Assembly: GCA_000507305.1 (NCBI GenBank)
Contig: DF239029.1
Location: 62,001-126,000, forward strand
Direction of reading: 5' to 3'
From: Breviolum minutum Mf 1.05b.01
Taxonomy: Eukaryota; Sar; Dinophyceae; Suessiales; Symbiodiniaceae
Length of the DNA stretch: 64,000 bases
Under the pieces are notes generated by a model, which was not told the origin of the DNA, did no database searches, and worked only from the letters and a program-made list of their open reading frames with translations. Each line of letters begins with the position of its first letter. Position 1 is the first letter of the stretch. Below are positions 30,201 through 45,200 of this stretch, in pieces. Both the position numbers and the translations under genes were made by a program.

Positions 30201-33200
30201 ATATGAATATCATATATTCTATTACTACATAAACATCATTTTGCCTTCCAATGGGTTAGAATTTTACCTACCAACAATTACAAGAACTACGGTTGATGGA
30301 AGAAATCCTGCACCACCCGGGATGTAAAAACCCTGTAAATAATGATTATAAACTACCTATCAACTGGTGCAGGATTTCTTCCATCAACAGTATGTAAACG
30401 TCTTCCCTAGACAAGCACAAAAAAACAGCCAAACGCAGAGTCGATGGTCTTCCAAAATTGTCAACTTTTGGGTGACGCGGAGTGACGCGCGACACTTTGG
30501 ACCTTGAGGGGGGAGTCATTGAACCCACATGTTTTTTGGAAGCAATACCATTCAAATGATGATAATAATTAATATAATTAAATATAATCAATAACAAATA
30601 ATATCAAATAATGACAATGAATAGCTAATGATAACAACAATCTCAAGTCAAAGGGTGGTATTCTCATGCAAAAAAAATAAGAAACAACCAAAAATAGCAG
30701 TTGGCTCACCTCACCTGTCCTTCATCTTCTGGTGAATTGATATCAACTCCTACAATCGATAGCGATCAAGACCCTTTGCACAAATATAGGGTAGCAATAC
30801 TGTTGATGGAAGCTACAACAACTTGCAAAAAACGACACCATTGCAAAAAACGTAGATGTCAAAACACAACATACCAACCTGAACTGTTGACATCCTGACT
30901 TCCCAGCCATTCCACCCCTGAAAACTAATATGTTCCCTGAAAAATAATGGTTGGAAGATGATCCTTTCCTTTTGAACTCGTCACCTTTTTAGGGAACATT
31001 CGTCCAGTCTTTGGGGTGTAACAGCTTGAAATACATGCTTTTTTCTGAGTTTCCCCAACGGCGCCGCTAAGTCCATCAGAGACATGGACACATGCGAAGG
31101 TTCCTCCATGTACGCGTGGCACAAGCCAAACGCGCCTGAGTTCTGAGCTGAGTTGGACAACAAAACATCCCAAGATAGGAAAAGAACAAAGTGAAAAGCG
31201 ATGTTTACAAAAAAGGGATACTAAAGAATCATCACAAATGATGAGATGTTTCATAGATCTGGGCAATTTATTATAAACCCTTAATCTGAGTTAACGCCAT
31301 TTTGGGTAGGATTTACTTGCTAAACTTCTAAACCACCATTTGGGGTGACCTCGTCTGAGGTCGCTATAAATTGCCCAAAGGGATCTTTAATTTCATTAGT
31401 TTTTCGTAGATGAACAAGTGAAAATAAAGGTATCAAAAAATCATGGTAATGCAATCTCTATAAAACTAGTTCCCCTTGTGGGCCCTTACCGGCTCAGGCA
31501 ATCTCTGACCATGTCGTCACTTTTGAATCTTCGAGTCTTCATCCTATCTTTTATTTTAACGCCATAGGTCTTCTGGGTGAGACCCGTAGGCACGGCGGCA
31601 GCTTTTTAATCAAAAGGTGGTATTCGGTTTTGTGCCATTTCTTCTTCATCCTATTGGTACTGAAAAATGTCACCCTCACCTTAGTTTTGAAACATACCTG
31701 GAAAACAAGTTGCTGTTAATTTCCATCAACTTTACCCATAGAACCAGCCACAGTTGCCTACAAAAATGGTACACTGGTTTTCCATGGTCTTCCAGGTATA
31801 CAATATATACATATGATAATTGAATGAGACATTGGAATGGATTGGATGGGAATGAGACATAGATAAATCAAAGCCTCTTAGAGTCAGTGATAACATGATT
31901 CAATGTGTTTGCAGCGAAATCGGTCACAATTCTGTCCATCAAATGTTGTTTTTACCAAAAACCCATCATTCTACGTATCAGTCTATCTGATAGTTACCCT
32001 ACTACATAATATTACCCTTCCTCCCATAATCATGGAAGCGGAAAATGGGTGTATCTCCAATCATTTAGGGTAATTTTCCACTTCCATGGGAGAAAGGCTA
32101 TGATGTCGTGATCTTTCGTGTCCACCAAGTCACGACTGAAGATCGGTTTCATGACGATGATCTCACCGTTTCCAATGGCAGCCAAGGCGCCCATCTGCAA
32201 AGCCCAAGATGATCCAATTCAATCCCGGCGAGAGGGACAAGTACGTCACCTGTCGTGTTGTTTTCGGCAATTCAAAAGCCCACCAAGTTACTACCTGTAG
32301 TTACCTTCCGAGAAATAGTGTACTGGTTTGTAAAAATCATGGTTTATTAAATCATTATGTATATATGTATATATATATATATAGATTATATCACAAGCAA
32401 ATATCTAATATAAACATCAGCAGGGATTTTTGTCACCGCTCACCTGTCAGGGACCTTCATTTTTGTTTGTTCATGATCCTGTGTTGGGCATTCCCACGAA
32501 ATATGACCAAATCTTGGTATCTTTTGGATATGACCCACTCCCAGGATGCCAGTCACCACCAGGATGACGAACTAAAACTAAAAAAGATTCGGAGGGGATA
32601 CCACTCTAAACCGTCATGACTCTCACTGGCATCCTGGGAGGGGGCAAAACACCTATAAGGTATGTTTATGGTCCTTAGGTCACCCCCCCAAAAACGAAAT
32701 GGACACCTAATTAGACTTCAAGTCACCGATTTTGTGAACGGGGAAGCAACTCGGTGATTGAGTGAACATTTTGAACACCTTCAATACCGGAAACAAATTG
32801 TTCCAAAAAAAAACAACATCCCATACACATCCACAACGAACCTGCACATCACGCGGGATCTTGAAACGTAATGCACAGGACACCGTCTGTGGTGTACACT
32901 CACTCAAGGGTACCTGGCGCGGGTTCGATGGATTCCGTGATGCTAAACCATTGAGGTGGGCGGTCGGCGTTAAACTGGTTTGGAGAAAGCAATAAAAAAC
33001 AAAAAATGACTGTTACTGGTTGGTGGTTTCATCCCAGTTGAAAAATATTAGTCAAATTGGAAATCTGTCCCAAATAGGGGCCACCTAGGTTAGTTGCAAG
33101 CTATACCATACTTCATTGTATTTGTGTCGGGGAAAAAAGACATCAACTCATTTTTATAGCCGGCGGAAATTTCCATTCGGTCATGATGTTTGGATAGCTT

Positions 33201-36200
33201 ACTACAAAACCTCCAACTACACTATACTTTGAACTGGAATTCTTACGGTCACTCCTTCACCAACTGATAAAGACAATCTTTCAGAATCATGTAGATACAC
33301 ACACCCCTGAACACTTGGCCTTCTGAAAATTGACCATTTGAAAAAGGAAGCCGGATTCGTCTTTCAAGCATCATTTTTTCAGGTTTCCACATGAAAAACC
33401 TCGGGTGTAGATTCACAATCGACCAGCTCCGCCCAAAAAATAAATCTCCACCTCCGCAACACGGGACTCCTGATTCCAGACGACTTGAAAGGTGTTGTAT
33501 CAAAGTCTGCAGTTCATATATACCATATGTAAAACTACAACACCTGTATACATTATATACATAATATCAATATGTGTCATACATTTATCATACCATATAT
33601 GCCATATATGCATGGTCGTCTTACACTGTATACACTCACACAGTACAGTCTGTATGCATGTACTACATATGCATCTATCGTGTTTTTAGTTTCACTGTTT
33701 CTCATATACTATATCTTCACTATCTGGATTTCCTTGAAATAAGTGAAATAACGAGTTGTTTTACTTTTTGGGTTTCGTCATGTGACGTTGCTATAATTCA
33801 AGCAAATGATACAAATACATCACATATACAAAATCATATCATGTTTTGTATAAATATAAAATGCATGTATCCTCAATATCCCTCAATAGTTTTTAATCTG
33901 TACTCTACTTTGATTCTGTTCGCGAATACCTTTCACTTGGTTGAATCAATTCCAGCCTGCTTCTTCCCAATCCCTGGCAGCTTCTGTTTTACTTTTCATT
34001 CTTTTGTTCCCTAGGAAACTATATAACAAGGCTAGGAAATCCCTGTTGGCTGAAAGGTATTCCCACCTTAGTTTCAAACCTTTTTTTTCCCAGAAAGGTC
34101 TCAAGTAACCTTTGGCTGAATACAGAAACAAAGCTTGGGCTGATTTTGGACCAAAAATCGACACCTTGCCGACCCCCCCGAGTGAGTGGAATGAAGGGAT
34201 CAACAAACTAATTTACTCACAGCCCTCCATCGACTGGAGGAATCTGTTCGATTTTGTGATTATATGGTCATATGCTGGTGATGGTTGGAAGAAATCCGGC
34301 TAACCAGTTGAGGTTGGTAGTTTATCCCACTATTTACAGGGTTTTATACATCCCAGGTGGTGCAGGATTTCTTCCATCAACAGTATCATTATTGATGACT
34401 ATCGATTTGTCTTGTTCCATCAGAAAAAAAAATTACCCTCCGGGAACTAACCTGTCCCACCTTAGGAAAAGGAAAATCACTTTCAAACATGCCCAGGTAA
34501 GAGATACGAGTATGTTAGTTCCCTGGACAGTAGTGTTCTACTTGGCATTTTCATTGGAACAAAAATATTCTTCCAGGTAATGCTGTCAAGTCCCTTGACA
34601 TTGTTGATTTCTCTTGTCAGTACTTAACCTCCAACAAGATGATCTCAGCCCACGATGCTCACTTTGCTCACAGGCTTGTTGTAAAAACAACAGAATAAAC
34701 TATGATGTTTGTACATCATAAGTTTCGACAGTGCTTTCATCATTTAAGCTCTCATCCTCCAACTACACAATAAGACCTGAAAAAAATATCCTCCACACCG
34801 ACAGAACTCAATGGAAACCTATGATGCTTTGGGGATCTCCATTTATCTCCGCCAATCATGTCATGTCTGTCCTCCACACCAATCATGGAGCACTCCCAAA
34901 GACCACCCGAGTATTTGCCCGTTCCGGTGAAGAGCATCTTGCGATCGCTCTCATCACCTCAAACAGTCGTCCATGAGCAGCATCCTATCCATCCAGGTGT
35001 CCAAATCTGGTGGCGATATTGGGTATCGGATATCATCTTTGACCTTTCAATAGAAGTTAGAATGGCATATTCCACTTTTATGACCTGATACTTGGAAGAA
35101 ACACCTGGTTGAAGATGTTGAAGATTTTGAAAAGAAGGACTCCTATGGCCTATGTAAGCCGCTCCCTGTCCCCCCAAGCAGCTGATGTTTGAACAAATAC
35201 AAATATCTGAAGATGCATTGAATAAGCCAACAGATCTTGACAAAATAGTCTAAATTCAAATACCGTAAGTTTCCTATAGTTTCCTCCTAAACTGGAAAAA
35301 TGATTCAACCAAATCAAAACAAGTCAGTCAAAATTTTGTCATTGGTTCAGCCACTAAAAACATCCATCAGTAAAGACTCAACACTCCCGTTAAGTCACCT
35401 TGCAATCCCTGGGCAACCCCTGCTGTCACCTGGAATAAAAATGGCACGAGATACTGAAGTCACAATAACCTGCACGAGAAAAACATCAATCGGGTTTGGT
35501 ATCTATTGTTTTGAGTGTATATATGGCACAGTGTCTTGTTCTTCACTCAAGTTGACTCCTTTCTAAAGATACTTTTTCGCCTCATCATTTTTGTTGGTTG
35601 ATATTTTCAATAGCCATGATGGTTGATGTCAACGTCCTAGAGGAATCTCTTGGTCACCTTAAGTGGTACATAATATCATATCACGTTATATTTCATTGTA
35701 CAATACAATATCATATCATCTATATATAATTCACAGCTATGTTATCTACATCGCTACCTGATTTTCGGTGAATCACAGTGAACTAACAACAAGTTCCTGA
35801 GTACGAAAATAATGTGAAATTGGACCGTCGGAAAGAAACAAATCTCAAACTGCAAACAACTGAAGATGTGTAGATCTTCTGAATTCATTGCAAGATATTG
35901 CAAGAAAGTTATAACATCTTACAAGTTGGCCCTTGTCTCTTATCAGCAAATCACTGACTTTCTCCTCAATGAATCAAATCAACCCCCAACCTGTGAAGTA
36001 TCAAACAAGTGTTTTTCACTACCAATACTATAGGTTACTCTAAAAGTATGTAGAACTACTTCTATGTATAAATCTTAGACTACTTCCGCTATCCCCTTCG
36101 CAAGCGAATTTTGTCTACAGCTGGCCCTCCGCATACTTCCTTGGTGACGACATGATGAAGCACTTGGCATTCTGATCAGACAACATCTGACGCCTTTATC

Positions 36201-39200
36201 CGCCGTCTTGAACGCTGGACATGGAGATTAAAAAAACAAAATCAGTTTTGCCATATATTTGTTCAACCAAAAAGTGTTTTTTTTGAGGTGCTCAAATGAC
36301 TGAAACCTTGACCGCAGGCAATTGAATTCTGCCATGATTCTTGAAGATGCAGGATATTAAAGTCCAAACAGTAGCTCCTTCGATTCCGCTGTGAGTTAGC
36401 TTCCTGCCAACCCGCTTTCACATCACGATGGCCTCCACATGCTTCTCTTCGTCATCATCGTCTTTGGGCTTTTCTTTGTCCGCCTAGGAAGGGAACCGCA
36501 CCCAATGGAAATCAATGGAACAGGTCGTAGCCCTCCCCCTTTGCCGGTTGGCAAGGTCTATCGATCGGGTCTCTGCATTTATGCAAATTGCTTTAGAAAA
36601 GCGCTGTCATGGGCAATCAAATCCAAGATTTTGTTTCTTTTTCAACGTGGAAGACTGGTAGATCCCAAATGACCCACATGTCAATCCCCTAGGTTTTTGT
36701 TGTTTACATTCGCGAAACGATTCGTCAGCCAAACTGACGACCCACTCCATGATGCGAAATGGTTCAGCAAGTTGAATGGCTGATTGTTTCCGGCCATGTT
36801 GCCACATAGTACACCCCTGAAGATTAACGACTGGAACATAATTCCCCTGGAGGTGGATGGAAGATCATGTTCCTTTCTAAATGGGTGATGACTGTAGGTT
36901 CTTAATTTTCCAGGGTGTATTGAAATTGACAAGTAGTCTTTCCAATGTTTACCACATAGTCTCTGGCTGATCTTTGCTGACCAATGAAGAAGTCAATGAA
37001 ATATTCTACCATGGATCGCCCCCAATCAAACAACATTTGGAAAAAGATCTTTAAAACAGTACACAAATACACGTAAAAAAAAAATACATATCAACTTCAA
37101 CACCAAGCTCATTCTGGTTCCGTCAACGAAGGAAAAAAACCCTATCCCTCTATCCTCTCGCATGATTGTGCTGGTTGACCAAAAGATTCCCATCCTCGCC
37201 TTCTTTTTCTTTTTCTTCTTTTTCCCATCCTCTTCTTCTCCTTCCGCCTCCGACATTACAGACTTGTAGAAAGTCAATTTCGTGAAATGTGACCATTTGT
37301 TTTATGCCCCAAATTTCGACACCCCCAAAGAACTGTTCGTTTATAACTTATATAAGTTATATAACATTTATAACGCCCAAGCAAAGGCCTTGTATATCAA
37401 TGAAGTAAACCATGTGGCAACACATATCATACCAGTACATGCATATTTAGGTATGGCGTAGTCGTGCAGAATAGTCCCATCGCCCAAAACGAAAAAGGTA
37501 TTTAGTAACAGACAAGAGAGATGTCGAATTGGTGAAATAGTTCCTATCAACTTTCTTTGGTTCTGAACACAAATCTGACCATCCAAAGGTTTCAAATATG
37601 GAGTAGTATATTCCATATAATTATGGTATGTGTATATGCATCTATAACTACACCTATATTTATATAAAAATAGAACTAACAAATATAACTATGACAATTA
37701 TATTATCATGATATTACATAATCAATACGTCATCAAGTAGTAAAACCAAACCATAAGCGTCAAATTTACGGTAGTAATTCCCCTCAACCATTGGACTGTC
37801 CTTGGTTGGAGGATCATCCCGCTTAGTAAGTGGTTAACAACCATGGTTAGTAAGTCCCCTAAGTAGCTTATAAATAACTTACTAACCATGGTTCTTAACC
37901 ACTTACTAAATGGGATGATCCTCCAAGTGGGGGGTTCGACCACAAACAAGTCCATGCCTCTGTTGGTGCTTCTGTAGCTGTCGGACTCGCTTCCCCCTCC
38001 TTCACAGCGAACAAATAGAAAATCACCATCAAACACCCAACAAAAACGTTAAGCACTTGGGTGTTTCCAAAAATAGGGGTACTCCAAAATGGATGGTTTA
38101 TAATGGAAATCCCTATTAAAATTGAATTTTTGGGGGTACCACTATTTTCGAAAACATCCACTTAGAAAAAATCATATCAACAAAATATTTATAGACCCAA
38201 TAAAACACATCTAAATTCTAATTTCAAATTAAACATCTCATTTCTGTCATGTTTGTAACACCAAAAATCAATGCTTGGAACCTGAAATTGGAGCCCTGAC
38301 CGATTCACGTTGCATCACTGCATCTTCCCAGATTCCTTTTCCGAAAAAGTGGCCATCTTTGAAGCCGGAAACATGAGCATCCCCAACTTATTTTCTCACT
38401 GCATGATTCTTAGGAACAATATCTCATGTGCATGATTTGAGGTTGACATAGGACTTGATTGAGCCAATATAATAAATGGGTCTTTTACGTGCAACCTGAG
38501 CAAAGGGATGTACTGCGTAGTACTACGGGGTTCTAGATGGTGCTTCTCCCCTAGAAACACTGGAAAGCAGCCATGTCACTTTTTCAAAACAGCACGCTGC
38601 AATAAACTTCCCCCAAACCTACCCTCCCTGAAACTAACATAGCCCCTAAAAATGAATGGTTGGAATATGTTGGAATACTACTTTCCTATTGGAGAGGCCC
38701 TTTTTCAGGGGCGAACTGTTAGTTTCAGCGAGGGTATCACCTGTCACTCGGCACAGAAATCTCCTCGCCATCTGCCTGACCTTCACCTTCTTCCTCTTCT
38801 TCCTCCTCTTCCTCTTCATCAGACCTTGTGTCCAACTTGGTATGACACGTGACCCTGTTTTTGTTTACATGATTTTACGTGTTGCAATTGACACCCCATC
38901 GCCTATTAAGATGTGTTGTTTTTCTTGAAACAACCATGTGAAATGGAAGGTTGAAGCAACACTTCGTAGTTGTTGAATTTGTGCTTCATCAAGAATCACA
39001 AACGGACATACCTTAGTGGACAAGTCACTAGGACAGAACTCTATGCATGTCATCAACCATCTCCTGTAATTAATAGGGTTAACTTAGGAGCTGGCAACAC
39101 TAAGTGAAACTTGTAAAGTGCCAGTCCCAAGACTAGCCTTCATGACAAGCATTTGCTGCTCTACATCTTCCAATCAAAGATGAATGCCCATCGCTGATTG

Positions 39201-42200
39201 TTCAAGCTCAATGAAGCAAACTATAAACATCTATATATAACCTATAAATTCTATAGACATTCTCACTTGCTGAAAAAACAACTCCATGGGTAGCCTCCTG
39301 TAGCCATTTGATTCACTTAGTAATAAAATTAAGGGTTCAATCTCAAGAGTCCCAAAAAACATCTCCATGAATCGCTGACAGCGCCAAAAAACAATGCCCC
39401 CAAAAAAGTACTGCCACAGCTGGAGGGAACTGTTCATCCTGGCTTCCCTGACTCCTCGATTTCCGGCACGTCAGGCATCATGGCTGTATAGTTCACTTCT
39501 ATTTCATACCTGGCAGGTACGAAGCACTTTGGAAAAGTTGGTTGGTTGTTTCATGTTGTTTCAACGCATCTGAAAAATATGAGTCAACTTGGTAATCTTC
39601 CCCAAATTAGGAGTGAACATAATCAACTAGTTGGTGGTTTCAATCCATTTGAAAATATTAGTCAATTCAGATCATTTCCCCAAGTAGGGGTGAAAATAAA
39701 ACATGTTCGAAACCACCACCTAGTCAATGTTAGAAACCACCACCTAGTCAAGATCCAAACACTGTTTTCGTACCAAGGTGGGGGGGGACACGAACATTTG
39801 CTGTTCCGGCCTCAAGTATCCCAAAGTAACATTTGTTTCTTGGAATTTTCATGAAGGTTCGTTTCCGTTTTCGGATGGCATTTACAACGGGGCGAGGTAT
39901 TAATTTTAGCAAATGAGCCACACATGGTTACACCCACTACATAGGATCTTGGAGCACCAACTCATGGTTTTCATCATTGGAATTCGGAATCCAAGCATCG
40001 ACCCATCGACCCCCTTTCCGCGCACGTCTCGCTGTTGTTCACTGAATCGACATTGGGACTCGTTAAGACCAACAAGGAACCTCAGTGGCTTCACCCTATA
40101 AGGGGCTCACAACCAGTGCACTTCCTGCACTGCTCCCGCTGTTGGAAGCTGTAAACCCCAAATGGTGTAAATTTTCAGATGCAAACATGTTAGTTTCCGG
40201 GAGGGTATATTCTAATAGAAATGGCCCTCATCTACAACAAACTCATACCAGTATAGCAGGCTATGGCTCAAAATGATTGGGATTCAACAAAAAATGCACC
40301 TACAAACTTAGGCTGTTTTTTTTTCGCACCCTAATATTGAACCTGTAGCCACATGGCAAAACATTCATGGTTGTTGCCCTTCAAGTCCAAGACTCTAACA
40401 AGACCAATTCCATTTCATCATCTTTTGTTAGATTCTTTGAGGTGAGAAAAGCCCTTCATATATAACAAATGCGTTCAACTGGAAGTGCTTCCGTTAAAAG
40501 AATTCCCACCGGCCACAATACTCTGAACGTTTGATTTTCGGCTAACCAAACATCAACACGTTCCGAAAAAACCCAACTCTTGATCCCCCCATTTTGAGAA
40601 TCTCAGCAGCTTATATGAAAAACACACACACACAAACACCTTTTCCTGGTCCAATACCATGCTCAAGTTGCACTTTTGGATAAAAAAACAGTAGATGGCA
40701 GTGATTTTTTGGGGGGCCCTACACCACCCTACCCGGCCCTACCTTTTTTTGGAGGTTTCTAAGGCATGCCATTGAAAAATCCCAGAAAAAAGCTCGAGAG
40801 ACACCGTTGCACGCCTTCTCTGAGAAACCCTGACCATCAGCCAAGCTTAATAGAACTGCTCCTGACGAATCCCGGATGACAAATGGAAAAAAAAACAGGA
40901 TGTTTAAGCATCAATAGGTTGGACCAAGTGTGAAGCCAAATAAAAACACAAAAGTCAACACTCATAGTTGGGTGCTTTTTTGTCTAAAAGTTAATGATGT
41001 TAATGAAGTGCCATCATTCTACTAGATGTCACTTGGGATGTGTATTTTCAGGAAGGTTTACTAGTTGGTGGTTTCAACCCATCTGAAAAAATATTAGTCA
41101 ACTAGGTAATCTTCCCCAAATAGAAGTAAAAAGAAAAAATATTTGAAACCATCACCCAGTTTATTTCCAATTGGATTCCAACTAAATGAAAAGATGGGAG
41201 GCCGGAGGCCTATCTGCTTCCATCCGAGTATGCTGCAGGTGAACACATCGATTGATGGTTGAGCCTTTCTGGGACAAGAAAACATAACTAGGGTTGTTCA
41301 AAGGATGAAAACAAATAGAAAAAAGTCAAGCACCAAGATTAAACACTGTGTATTAGGCCCTGCCTTCAACTAAAAAGTGGAAAACCAGTGGATAGTGAAG
41401 GTGAAGAGGGATTATTTACTCACTGTTACAGGGATTTGGCAACCCCCAAACTATTAATTTACATACCCTCTACATCCTCATACCTTCTGGAAAACTATAT
41501 AACATGACAATGGAAAATCGTCATTTTGAGTACACAGTACATCTTAAAGAACTACTATGAGATTGTTTACTGGAGTATTACTATTACCATGTGTCGCAGT
41601 GATGGCTTCGAGACTCATCCCACGTCAACAAAGGCGTTTCTAACAAAACCAGGCAGCATGTCTTTTGTTTATACTTGAGCAACGTTCAACAAAACCCAGT
41701 AGGCTGACATGAACCATGAAGTACTGATTGTTTTATGACGGGATCCTTGTATTGGCTTATTACAATCCATATATATCTGGGGATTGTATGATCCCCTATA
41801 CAAACTCAATAACCTGGGTTTTGGTCACTGCTCACTTTTTTTTTCCAAATATGATTTTTTCTGCTTGCTTCACCAAAATGCCAATGTGACTTCTTTCTTT
41901 ATGTGTATCAGCTCCCAAGTCGGATTTCACCCAAAAACAAAACAAAACATCCATGAAAAATTCCCCTCATTTTTGAGAGTGGCTTTTTATTTTCGCAATT
42001 TCCCTTCATGAAGATGCCCTTCCTACGGAAAAAACAAAACAAAACACCCCTTCGCAACGCGGCCCTGCAACCTGAGAAATCATCCCAAGAGAAGTAGTTC
42101 ACCGTGACTGGGATCTTTACAAAGCCAATGGGAATGGCCTAGATGGAGCTTTTCTTTTTCGACAGGCATGAACCATGGAGGTATCACGTACAAATTCCAA

Positions 42201-45200
42201 AGCAGGGTTGAACAGCTGGTGGGATGGAGGCCTCAGCCGCGGTTTTGCAGGGGTAGTTTTGGGATGTCAGCCCCAATGGTTGAAAGATGTCAGCCCCAAT
42301 GGTTGGAAGATGTCAGCCGCAATGGTTGGAAGGATGGATGGTGTCGTGTTTGTGTCAGGGCTTTGTTGGTTGGAATTGTCTCGTGTGTAGGATTGATGTG
42401 TTCATTTCATTGTGCAACCGAACATTAAAAAAACACAAAAAAAAACATGAAACATCTGGAAATATGATTGAAATAGACACAAGCGAAAGATGCAACAAAT
42501 ACCTTCACATATCTTCGCCAAATGTCTTCGATATAAGATATTTCTCCAACTATGGCTATTGCCTTCATTTGGTTCAACATCAATCCCGGTCAGCCTGAAG
42601 CATCAATATACGGTGCATCATACATAGCCAGTCCTAGTTCTGCCCACTTACAACCCACCTGGTAGCCTGAGGGCCAGGACATGCTCTGATAGAAGCTGCA
42701 CTTGAAAGAAAAAGATGCTATTGTCCTGCTTCATTGTCAGCGGATTTGATGGGAGGTTTTTTGTCCAATATGTTGGATTTTTGCTGCACATGCAATTCAT
42801 GCAGAGATAGTTTTACAGGGAACAAAACAAACGAAACTCTTGGAGGATGTCTACTCAAAGAGAACCACTATATCATTGATTTGAAGAATCTTCAGGCTAT
42901 TTAGTTCCAAGGGAAAGGCATCATCACCAGCTCCTTACCTTCTTCAATATGAATCGCTGGCAACCAACATCTCCCTGACATGTCACACCATATTTGTACC
43001 TCAAAATCTCAAACGACTTCTAGTTGGTGGAAACTGAGCAGAATGAACAGATTGAAGCACTGATCCCTGGTGAAATATTGAGAATCAGGGTCTGCTTGTT
43101 TGCTTTACGCCTTTTTGGAGGTGTAGAAATAAAACTCAGAGGTAGCATACTGTTACATCATATCGCATCCAACCAAATAAAAACCTATAAGATCATATTT
43201 CCGGAAGAAAAAAAAAACCTTCTCCCAACTACATGGTGGGCCGCTACTAGTTACAAATGGAGTAAGAACCCCTCTAAATGGCCTTATAAAATGGGTGGAG
43301 TTATTTCACCCTACTTATAAAGGGGTTTTTTGGGTCCGCCTTCTACAAGACTCACGAAATCTGTTGGACCCTCTCCTCACCCAGGGTGGCCATAAGTCCA
43401 AATTCATCTGGACTGTACCTGGCTGTTTGTTGCTTCAGTACGCATCTACAGAAATACCCTCCCCGAAAACTGGGTCCAAATGTTCACCCCAAAACAGCCA
43501 GGCCCATTTCATCAAAGGAAAATGGTCTAAGATTCCAATCATCATTTTTCAGGGAACATTCGCTAGTTTTCGAAGGGAGTAGTGTGCTTTGTGCACATAT
43601 TGCGTGTTTTTCTACAACAAAAACAACTAAAACAAGAAGGAGTTGACGAAAAAAGTCTGCGTGAATAAAATCCATTAAAGAAATCATAGTCTAGTCTATT
43701 ACAAACTAACTCAAGTCCGGGTGAAGAGCTGTACAACATGGTCAATACTGCCATTGCCAATCTTCGATCCCTGAAGGGTTGATGTTAGCTCATCGGAAGG
43801 CCATTATTTTTACATGTGACTGATGGTTGCTTTTTGAACCAAGTAATAAAAACAACCATTCCCCAGCAATCCCTTCAACAATGGATTAAACCATCAATCC
43901 TTTACCACTAAATAGTCATACAGTTTGGTGTGTATATCAATAAATATATATATATATATCATATTCACATCATATTCCACTATATATAAGATAATCGTAT
44001 CATATTAGTGTCTATATGTTATTCAGAAATTTGATTTGCCCCGCATTGCTTTGTATTGAAAAATAGTGTATGCCTTTTTGCTTAGGTTCTTGACTTGCTA
44101 TGATACAATCTTTAAACAACCCCTGTAGACATGATGTTTCTCGTCTCAGCGCAAGTTCAATAGTTGAGCAAAAAGCCTGCAATGGCACTGCCCACTTTTC
44201 ATTGGGTGCTTTGCTCAGTTCGGTTGAAAATGTAAAAACATCCCATGTTTGGAATCAACATCTATAATGTATATATATATATATATATCTTACCACCCTA
44301 TCTGATGGACTTCTATCAAACTCTTGTTTAAAACACATCCGGGCCCTGCTTGTGGATGTGTTATTTCACTTCAATATCATCTTGATGCACTCCCTTAACT
44401 GACATGCGATTCTGAGATATTTGGGGGGGAGTCGAGACCATTTTCTCAGTAAATACCTTTGATGCTAAAAACGTCAGGAACATATATCTATTGTAAAATG
44501 AACAAATACACTTTGAAACATCATAACCCTCCCTAAACTTCCCATCCAAACGATGTGTTAGGCACTTCAACTGCTTCACCATGCAATTGTGTGGCTTCAA
44601 CGCCTGACCGTTTGCTGTGCTGGATGGTCATCCCCCCCAATGCCGGCCTCCCCTAAATTAAGGAGCCTAATTAGCGTGGTTAACAATCCCTTAACAAGAT
44701 TTAACAAGGCCATATTTCTTCGGGGAGGGGTGGGGGTATACCCTTACATTTGCATGATTGAACTTTAAGCAACTGATCATCGTGTTTGAACCATTTTAAT
44801 TGAACTCAAGTCATAACAAACATCAATCCTGAAGTCTAGGTACAGGACACAGCTTCAACACCGAACCTTGATCCTCAGAAATGCCATCCCGCCCAAAAAA
44901 TGGGTGCTTCTCGTCTTGTAACCAGTTTGTAGGGCCCAGAGTGTACCAAGATTATTTGCTGTAGACTTCCCTTAAGTCTACCGTACCGGTGCATCCAAAC
45001 TGAAACGGAAAGGTGGCATGACCATCTTAGTACTGGGGGGTCCCTGATTTTGAGACATCGCTTGGATCTACCCCCCCATCCAGTATTAAAGTGAAGGTTT
45101 AGTTCCAGATCCCCTACGTCGTGGTGACTGTTACTGGGTGGGGGCGGGGGTGTAGATCCAATACATCCCCCATATAAGTTTTATGCATGCTGGTATGACC

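Larger units (their letters stand above)
39510..41209. other. Intron between exons 25 and 24
   Basis: Besides the A copies at its two ends there is a single C-type arm (GTTAGTTTCCGGGAGGGTAT) at about 40189. No exon seen in the remaining 1.2 kb. Confidence 0.5.

Noticed and set aside
42263..42331. CRISPR-like array.
   Set aside because: Direct tandem 23-base units with no spacers, in a eukaryotic intron.
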